DNA from: Carposina sasakii
Lineage: Eukaryota > Arthropoda > Insecta > Lepidoptera > Carposinidae
Assembly: GCA_014607495.2 (NCBI GenBank)
Contig: CP053156.1
Span: forward strand, 5,518,001 to 5,582,000
Reading direction: 5' to 3'
Length of the DNA stretch: 64,000 nucleotides
Shown: one piece after another, positions 58,255 through 64,000 of the stretch
Numbering within the stretch: the stretch's first letter is position 1
Layout of the letters: each line of letters starts with the position of its first letter
Position numbers and translations under genes: made by a program
The notes under the pieces: generated by a model
The model's database searches: none
What the model was told of the DNA's origin: nothing
The model's input: the letters and a program-made list of their open reading frames with translations, nothing else

Positions 58255-59401
58255 CTGCCCCCTTCCTAGAGATGTTCGTCCCGAACATCATCGCTGCCGC
58301 CACAAAGCGCATCCGAACATTACGTCTCTTCCTCACTGCATCCTGCGACCGTCGTCGGGCAACTACCCTGCTAGGCACAAACCATATCTTCCATAAATCA
58401 GGTGCCTTCTCTTTACGTCGCACAGGATAATGCAGCCACACAAACGATCCCGCTGTTCTTCTTCTGCGTCTAACCTTCCAGTTGCTTATAGTCTCCACAT
58501 ATGCACTCAACATCAAACCAACACTGCCACTTGTTGAGCTAACACCATCCAAGCGCATATCACTCTCCTGTTCCTTATCTATAGGCATCACTCTCAAAAC
58601 CAGTTTCCTGTTCCATATCCTTCTTCCATTAGCCATAACCAATTCTTCATCACTCTTCTGCTTAGGATCTTTCACCTGTTCCACATCACTAGCAGGTGTC
58701 TCTGACTCATTGCCACAATCTTTATTCCAACTCGACGCAACCACATCACTCTCATCGCAGCCAACACCCATGTGGTCAAGATCACTGCAGCCATCACTGA
58801 TGGAGCCAAATCCTCCAGATCCTCCATCCACCTCGGTCTGCTTCACCTCCTCGACCACATCACGCACTACTCCCGAGTGCGGCTCCTGGCGTACGATCTC
58901 CACGTCCGACTCCGTCACGTCCATCCGAATGTCCTCACATGCGCTGTCGACCTTGACTATTGAGGTAAGTCTTCCTTCGGATCCATTATCCATTTTAACC
59001 CGTTTCACCCCCTCAGCCGTCCCGTGCACTTCCTCCGAGTGCGGCTCCTGGTGAACGTCCTTCACTACCGACTTTGCCTCAACGTCTGTGCAGATGTTAG
59101 CACACGGGTCGTCCAGCTCAGAGACCACTTTCTCGATATTCCCAACATTCGACTTAATCCCAAAAGTCTTGCAGTAGTTCGCATAAGTATTGTCCAGCTC
59201 GTTGAAATGTTTATCGATTACGCTAAGCCCCTCCACCATTTCCATCTTCATTTGCATTAGTTGACTAAAACATTCTCGAAGCATAGCATTCACCGAAGGT
59301 GAGGTCACCGCTGCTACTGCTGCACGAGCAGATTCCACGGTCTCCGGCTCACCGACAATACTACTTCTTCGCTCCATGCCTTCCTTGTTGACAATCGACA
59401 T
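58178..59401 (-). CDS. Gag-like ORF of the non-autonomous LTR element, 407 aa
   Basis: The ATG at 59401 starts MSIVNKEGMERR, 31 nt after the LTR edge; an upstream TTG in the primer-binding site is not a credible start. Residues ~25-85 look helical and Met/Leu-rich, like a coiled coil of a structural Gag. Residues ~95-200 hold two diverged copies of an acidic unit of about 52 residues, each with QEPHS. No CCHC knuckle, DTG/DSG protease or polymerase motif is visible. After a basic RRRRRTAG, the segment VWLHYPVRRKEKAPDLW recalls the C-terminal end of gypsy integrases, so the ORF may be a fusion of a Gag N-terminus with a Pol remnant. The stop lies inside the 3' LTR. Confidence 0.75.
   Translation of the reverse strand: MSIVNKEGMERRSSIVGEPETVESARAAVAAVTSPSVNAMLRECFSQLMQMKMEMVEGLSVIDKHFNELDNTYANYCKTFGIKSNVGNIEKVVSELDDPCANICTDVEAKSVVKDVHQEPHSEEVHGTAEGVKRVKMDNGSEGRLTSIVKVDSACEDIRMDVTESDVEIVRQEPHSGVVRDVVEEVKQTEVDGGSGGFGSISDGCSDLDHMGVGCDESDVVASSWNKDCGNESETPASDVEQVKDPKQKSDEELVMANGRRIWNRKLVLRVMPIDKEQESDMRLDGVSSTSGSVGLMLSAYVETISNWKVRRRRRTAGSFVWLHYPVRRKEKAPDLWKIWFVPSRVVARRRSQDAVRKRRNVRMRFVAAAMMFGTNISRKGAVLRPGSLPIGSLDVASSRVERDIVY
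58255..58267 (-). other. Polypurine tract
   Basis: AGGAAGGGGGCAG on the minus strand, ending directly at TGTTACG of the 3' LTR. This is the expected primer for plus-strand DNA synthesis. Confidence 0.85.
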
Positions 59402-59412
59402 TCTACTCCAAA

Positions 59413-59430
59413 TCCTCACTTCTGACACCA
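59413..59430 (-). other. tRNA primer-binding site
   Basis: TGGTGTCAGAAGTGAGGA on the minus strand, two bases after the 5' LTR end. TGG pairs with the tRNA CCA end. The tRNA may be a leucine type, as in related insect elements; this is from memory. Confidence 0.75.
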
Positions 59431-59432
59431 AT

Positions 59433-59939
59433 TGTTACGTACTGGGTACGGGTGATTCGGAGCTGCCGATTAAAAGGTAGGCGTAGGTGTTAGAACTCTA
59501 TATTGGGTGGAGGAGGTTATAAAATTCCAGCACTAATCACTAAACACACATTAACTCTAAACAGCATTAAACTAACACTTCCTTCACTATCGCTGGTTTA
59601 TCGCTAGTTTCTCTTCCTTTATCGCTTGTTTAGCTTCCAAATCTTATTCAAAGACTCAACTAAGACACAATTAAGACTGACTCCGTCGGCCGAGATTCGC
59701 CGTATTTATACGGTTCGACGTTCGGTCCCGAACATTCGGGAATATACCCGAGCGACCCATCTACAAAAACCCCGTAGGTGTTATCCGGGCAAGCCTGGAA
59801 CGTTCTCGGGCGTTCATTCAACAACACATAAATTAAACACGCCGAGACTACAACAGAACATGCTAGTAAACGATATCGCGTTCTACTCTGCTACTAGCGA
59901 CATCTAGTGAGCCAATGGGTAAACTCCCCGGTCGTAACA
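59433..59939 (-). repeat. 5' LTR of the gag-only element
   Basis: 507 bp with TGTTACG...CGTAACA ends. Promoter, RNA start and LTR edges are visible; see the separate promoter entry. Confidence 0.92.
59676..59710 (-). promoter_or_regulatory. LTR core promoter (TATA box and arthropod initiator)
   Basis: TATAAATA on the minus strand at 59710-59703 is followed about 30 nt downstream by TCAGT at 59680-59676, the arthropod initiator consensus. The spacing fits a Pol II core promoter, placing RNA start near 59678. The same pair is present in the 3' LTR 1,685 bp lower. Confidence 0.65.
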
Positions 59940-62632
59940 CTAAGAATTTTCTTTAATATAAATATAACCTGGGGTGAGCGAATGAGTGCGTGTCAAATCA
60001 ATAAACTACCACCGCAGACTATTCGATGAGTGACTAATGCCTAGGTTACAGGTTACGATTTGCCGACACGTGACAGGAGGGTTATCGCAGCTGCTGTGTA
60101 CTCGCATGACAGTAGCTTGTCTTGCCCGCCCCCTGATTTTGTGACAAACGTCAACAGTTAACTACGCGAGACTAATAGAATCTGTAGTTACATCAGTTCA
60201 AAGTACAAACCTTTTAACGTAGTAGGATAATTCGATTTTCGTATTTTGACAGTGACTATTTCGAAGTTATGATTAGTCGCAAGTTTCATCAACCTGCGGG
60301 TCACCTGTTGTTATGATAGAATACAGCATCACCGTACCTCTCAGTTGTCCGGCTGGCAAAGGCGAGCTACTGTCAACTCGACTACAAATTGTGAGAGAAG
60401 ATAAAAACTCTAGATACCAAGTGTCACATGACAGTGGGTGACTCAATATGATATGTATGACACAATGCCAGTAGCTCACTACATAACTGTCTAGAGTAGT
60501 CTAGACTAGCTTGTATCGTGTAAAGTCAGCAATAAGTTGGGCGGAGATCGTTATGGTCCCTCGTCGTCTGGCCGACAAGGCCAACCTTGATGTAATAAGG
60601 AAAGTTTTAACTAGTCACAAACTAGTTAATAATTAATGGCAAAGGCATAAAGGTAAATTGAATAGAGAAAAACGTAACTAAACAGATTATTAAGAGTTTC
60701 TACATATTCCCAGAGTTTCACGTAAACCTTAGGACATTTCCAAGGAAATAAAAAGAGAATTCCCCAAAATTCTTGTGGGTATGGGTAAATAGGAATAATA
60801 CTAAAAGTCGTAGGTGGTCACAAGCACAGTATACGAGTATTCACATTATGTAAAGATATACATATATTCGACACATGTGTGGTATACAAGGATTATTATA
60901 GACTGCTAAAAGACCAACGGTGGTAAGCGTTGGAAAGGAAAGTACCTTAGCGGACCTTCCATGGCCAATTTGGAGAAATTTTAAATCTAGAGGATGTCAA
61001 GGTCAAGAGTAGCCTTTTCGGTGGGACGATGTATTCAGTTTTTACTGAATTAACAAACAAATAAATTATAAATAAATGAAGATTCGTGATTTGTGTACAT
61101 CCCCGGGAAAGAGGCGTGATCTTATGTAATTAAAATGCTTAAACGTGCTACTAAATATAATACGGCCTGTAAGATTTCTCGCACTTCTGCAAAGTATAAT
61201 CTAAAGGATAAATCTATTGTTTGAAAATAGTTAAACCGATGGAATCTATAAGGCTTTGACGCCAGGGCTGATGTTTCCGCCTCTTTGTTTCGTTCGGTGC
61301 GCTGTTGTTCCCTTTGTGCTTTTATTTTAATGGCTCGTATCTTGTTACCTATTGTTGTAATTTTTAAAAGAACGATTTTCGAGAGAGAACGAGAAGAAAG
61401 ATTTTCAGTAGGTACTCCAATATTGTATAACCCCGATACAAAAATCGACGGGTGTTATAATTTTTACCGCTTTCTGTGTATATCTGTCTGTCTCTGCTTT
61501 GATGATTTTCAAAAAAATAAGTATATCAAAGTATGAGGAAATTTATTCTCAACTATTCTCAAGTAACTGTGTAATTTAAGGCGGTGTGATCAGACAAAAG
61601 AGGCATTTTAGAATCGATTTTTTAAATACTTGTCCGATTACCACAGCTCTAATTTTTTTATATGTTATTATTTAAATCTTTATCTAGTTTGTGGCCAACG
61701 TGGAAACTCAATTACTTAAAAAATTCTCGATAGAATTTCGATTTGAAAATTACCTTTTTTACGTTTTTATAAGCGAAATATCTTGAAAACTATTGTGAAT
61801 ATCAACACGAAACTTGCATAGTTGTATAGCGCTTTATCAGATCTAGTTTATGGCCAAAGTACATTTTTTGTAAATTTTGTAGATAATTAACAATTAATAA
61901 AAAACACATTTACAACTACGCTGTGTTCTAATCCTTGCACTGGCCAGTCTCGCTCGGAACATTCAGTACCGCCGTGACCACTGTCAACGCCGGTTCTGTG
62001 CTTGTTTTTCGCGCGCAAATACATAATATAAAATGCTATATTTATTTAGTAAGTAGACTTGGGAAATCGTAGTGTAACCAAAGTTTAAAAAGAGAGACCT
62101 TACGTAAAAAAGACTTACGTAGAAAACGTTAAGTACCTACCTACATAGATACTTTATAGTATGTTTTAGATTGTACTAACGCCCGCCCACGGCTTTGCCC
62201 GCGTGAGAGTGCATTACTACCGTGCGAAGCCGAGGCGGTTCCCTAGTTACATTATAAACCTTCCTTGTGAATCACTCGATCTATTAAAAAAACCGCATAA
62301 AAAAAATACGTTCCCTAGTTTGAAAGATCTAAGCATACATAGGGACAGACATCAGAAAGCGACTTTGTTTTATAATATGTAGTGATTTCGTATTTAAAAA
62401 TGATATTCATAAGTAGGTAATTGTGTTACGTGTCTATTTTACCATTTCTATTACCTAGTATAATTTTATATATCTACTTAGTTTTTTTAAGATCCACAAA
62501 ATCCCGGGAAAAAAATCCGGGATTTTTCCGAACATTTTGTGCAAAAGTTTACGTGTGTTAGTATAGTCCTCTTTATGACATTAAACTGCAAATAACTTAG
62601 TATCAATAGCAAATATAACAAGTAGCAGTATA
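59940..62632. other. Non-coding, nothing firmly recognised
   Basis: 60060-60480 is GC-richer with repeated CAGTAGCTTG/GAGCTACTGTCA blocks. 62170-62250 (CGCCCGCCCACGGCTTTGCC) resembles LINE or Helitron debris. No gene seen. Confidence 0.35.
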
Positions 62633-62858
62633 TACAGGGTGTAACAAAAAGGGTATGGTAAGCGAAATACTATAAAAACAACCCACTGTAGATAACATAT
62701 CCCGAAATTTTTAGACTAGTAATCGCATGTTTATTTTTCAAGATTGTATGTTCATAATATTCCTAAGTGGGTTACTATCTGGACAAATAAATATGTGATT
62801 TTTAGTCTCAAATTTTGGTGATAGGTTCTTTATAGTGGGTTATATTCATAGCTTTTCG
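62633..62858. mobile_element. TACAGGGTGTAAC-family MITE, right end missing
   Basis: TACAGGGTGTAACAAAAAGG start. Inverted arms are present to ATAGCTTTTCG, where the next copy begins without its own terminal TACAG. Confidence 0.75.
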
Positions 62859-63106
62859 GTGTAACAGAAAGGGTATGTTAAGCGAAAAGCTGTATAAATA
62901 GCCCACTATAGAGAACCTATTTCCAAAATTTGAGACTCGAAATCACATTTTTATTTTTCAAGATTGTATGAAAATTCCTGAGATTCTCCATACTATCGGG
63001 AAAAATAAACATGTGATTTCGGATCTCAAATTTTGTGGATAGGTTCTCTATAGTGGGCTATTTACATAGCTTCTCGCTTAACATACCCTTTTTGTTACAC
63101 TCTGTA
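62859..63106. mobile_element. TACAGGGTGTAAC-family MITE, left end truncated
   Basis: GTGTAACAGAAAGGGTATG start and CTTTTTGTTACACTCTGTA end, with intact arms. Directly fused to the previous copy. Confidence 0.8.
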
Positions 63107-63134
63107 TACACCACTTTGGGGGATAATGGGCGTG

Positions 63135-63378
63135 ACTATTATATATATATTCACACACTACACAACACATTAACCTAGTCCCACACTAAGATCCCTAAGG
63201 TCTTGTGTCGTAGGTACTAAGTAACGGTATATAAATACATAGATAACTATAGAAACATCCATGACTCGGAAACAAATATCAATATTCATCATATCAATGT
63301 TTGCACCTACCGGGATTCGAACCCAGGACTTATGGCGTCATAGGCAGGGTCACTACCTACTAGACCAATCGGCCGTCA
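63135..63378 (-). mobile_element. tRNA-derived SINE
   Basis: On the minus strand a tRNA-like head (63377-63304) has an A-box-like GGCCGATTGGTCTAGTAGG and B box GGGTTCGAATCCC. A body with GAGTCATGGATGTTTCTATA, TACCGTTACTTAGTACCTAC and GGGACTAGGTTAATGTG follows, ending in a TA-rich run. This arrangement is typical of lepidopteran tRNA SINEs. It is probably a SINE, not a working tRNA gene. Confidence 0.75.
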
Positions 63379-63464
63379 ATTAATTAATATTATGTATATA
63401 TGTATATGATTTCAAATTGTTTCGAACATAAATCCCTAAGTTGCCTGCGAATCCCTAGCTGTCC

Positions 63465-64000
63465 CGCGACTTCGTCCGCGTGAAATAGTGACTTTCGGCA
63501 GCATTTTAATTTTTTTAGGCTAATTAATTTGCAAGTAAAACACATGTACATTAAAATAAGTTATTAAGCTTATTTAAGTACATTTTTATATGCGACGTTT
63601 TTAGTACGATTTTTAAAAGAGCTGTTTGTTGCATATTGTCCTGCTTGATAATCATTATGAAGTTGTACTCGCATATTTGTAGTGAGACAAAACTTTAAAA
63701 AATGACGTAATTTCCATACAAACTTTCATCCCCTATTTCAACCCCTTACATCCCTTTTTTGCATATGGCGCGCAGTGCTTGGCAAGTTTCTTACTTAATT
63801 CTCTGTATTGTTCTGTTCTATATTTTTATTTTCTGAGCCCTAAGCTTTTTTCCGATGTCATCACACAAAATTTTTCACCCCCTTTTTTTAACCCCTTTAA
63901 GGTATTCTTTTACAAACTTTGAATGTCGTATTTTTTATATCTAATGAAAAGCCTAAAAAATAAGTTTTAATCTTCTAGCTTAAAAAATGACGTAATTTCC
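63465..64000 (-). repeat. Helitron/LINE-like repeat running off the window
   Basis: The left edge CTAGCTGTCCCGCGACTTCG reads on the minus strand as a GCGGACGAAGTCGCGGGACA-type end before CTAG. ACGTAATTTCCATACAAACT recurs near both 63703 and 63988. No ORF. Confidence 0.4.

Larger units (their letters stand above)
57748..59939 (-). mobile_element. Complete non-autonomous LTR retrotransposon, gag-like ORF only
   Basis: Two 507 bp direct repeats flank 1,178 bp. Each runs TGTTACG...CGTAACA. CTAA at 57744-57747 and 59940-59943 is a 4 bp target duplication. On the minus strand a primer-binding site follows the 5' LTR and a purine tract precedes the 3' LTR. These are the signals of a Ty3/gypsy-type element, and the 4 bp duplication fits that group. 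The internal region lacks protease, reverse transcriptase, RNase H and a complete integrase, so replication would need a helper. I found no difference between the LTRs, implying a recent insertion. Confidence 0.92.

Noticed and set aside
58482..59054. 190-residue plus-strand ORF
   Set aside because: It is the antisense shadow of the gag-like ORF of the LTR element; promoter, primer site and purine tract all define the minus strand.

Overview
The window looks like an AT-rich, intron-rich animal chromosome, almost certainly from a moth or butterfly. The taxonomic signal comes from the repeats: Helitron-like elements with a TC...CTAG|T structure and the CTAATATTATAAA head common in Lepidoptera, RTE-type tails ending in a (TGA)n run, a tRNA-headed SINE with the body typical of lepidopteran genomes, and many foldback MITEs. 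No bacterial-style operon, CRISPR array or functional RNA gene was found. LAYOUT. 1-3985: the 3' half of a BEL/Pao LTR retrotransposon (plus strand) with reverse transcriptase, RNase H, integrase and a C-terminal DUF5641-like region, broken by one frameshift, then a polypurine tract and a probable 3' LTR. 4-29.9 kb: mostly non-coding, holding foldback MITEs, SINE and LINE tails, two tRNA-like SINE relics, a jockey-type reverse transcriptase fragment, Helitrons and simple repeats. 29.9-43.4 kb (minus strand): the only host gene I can support. It has at least six exons and encodes a small type I membrane protein: signal peptide, two six-cysteine EB-like modules (one per exon), one transmembrane helix, and a Ser/Arg/Pro-rich cytoplasmic tail. 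Its introns are full of repeats. 44-57.7 kb: more MITEs, Helitrons and SINEs, including a complete Helitron that carries five copies of a 126-128 bp minisatellite. 57748-59939: a complete, apparently very young non-autonomous LTR retrotransposon (minus strand). It has 507 bp LTRs with no difference that I could find, a 4 bp CTAA target duplication, a primer-binding site, a polypurine tract and one 407-codon ORF without protease, reverse transcriptase or RNase H. 60-64 kb: repeats, with two fused MITEs and a tRNA-derived SINE near the end. HOW IT FITS TOGETHER. The host gene stands alone, so neighbouring genes say nothing about its role. Most of the rest is a layered record of transposition, with clear nesting: a MITE inside a Helitron, a hAT-like MITE beside an older foldback, a SINE inside a MITE. 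The non-autonomous elements would need proteins supplied by relatives elsewhere in the genome. The best candidates for something undescribed are the EB-like membrane protein gene, the gag-only LTR element, and the minisatellite-bearing Helitron. All family names rest on motif reading, not on database searches.
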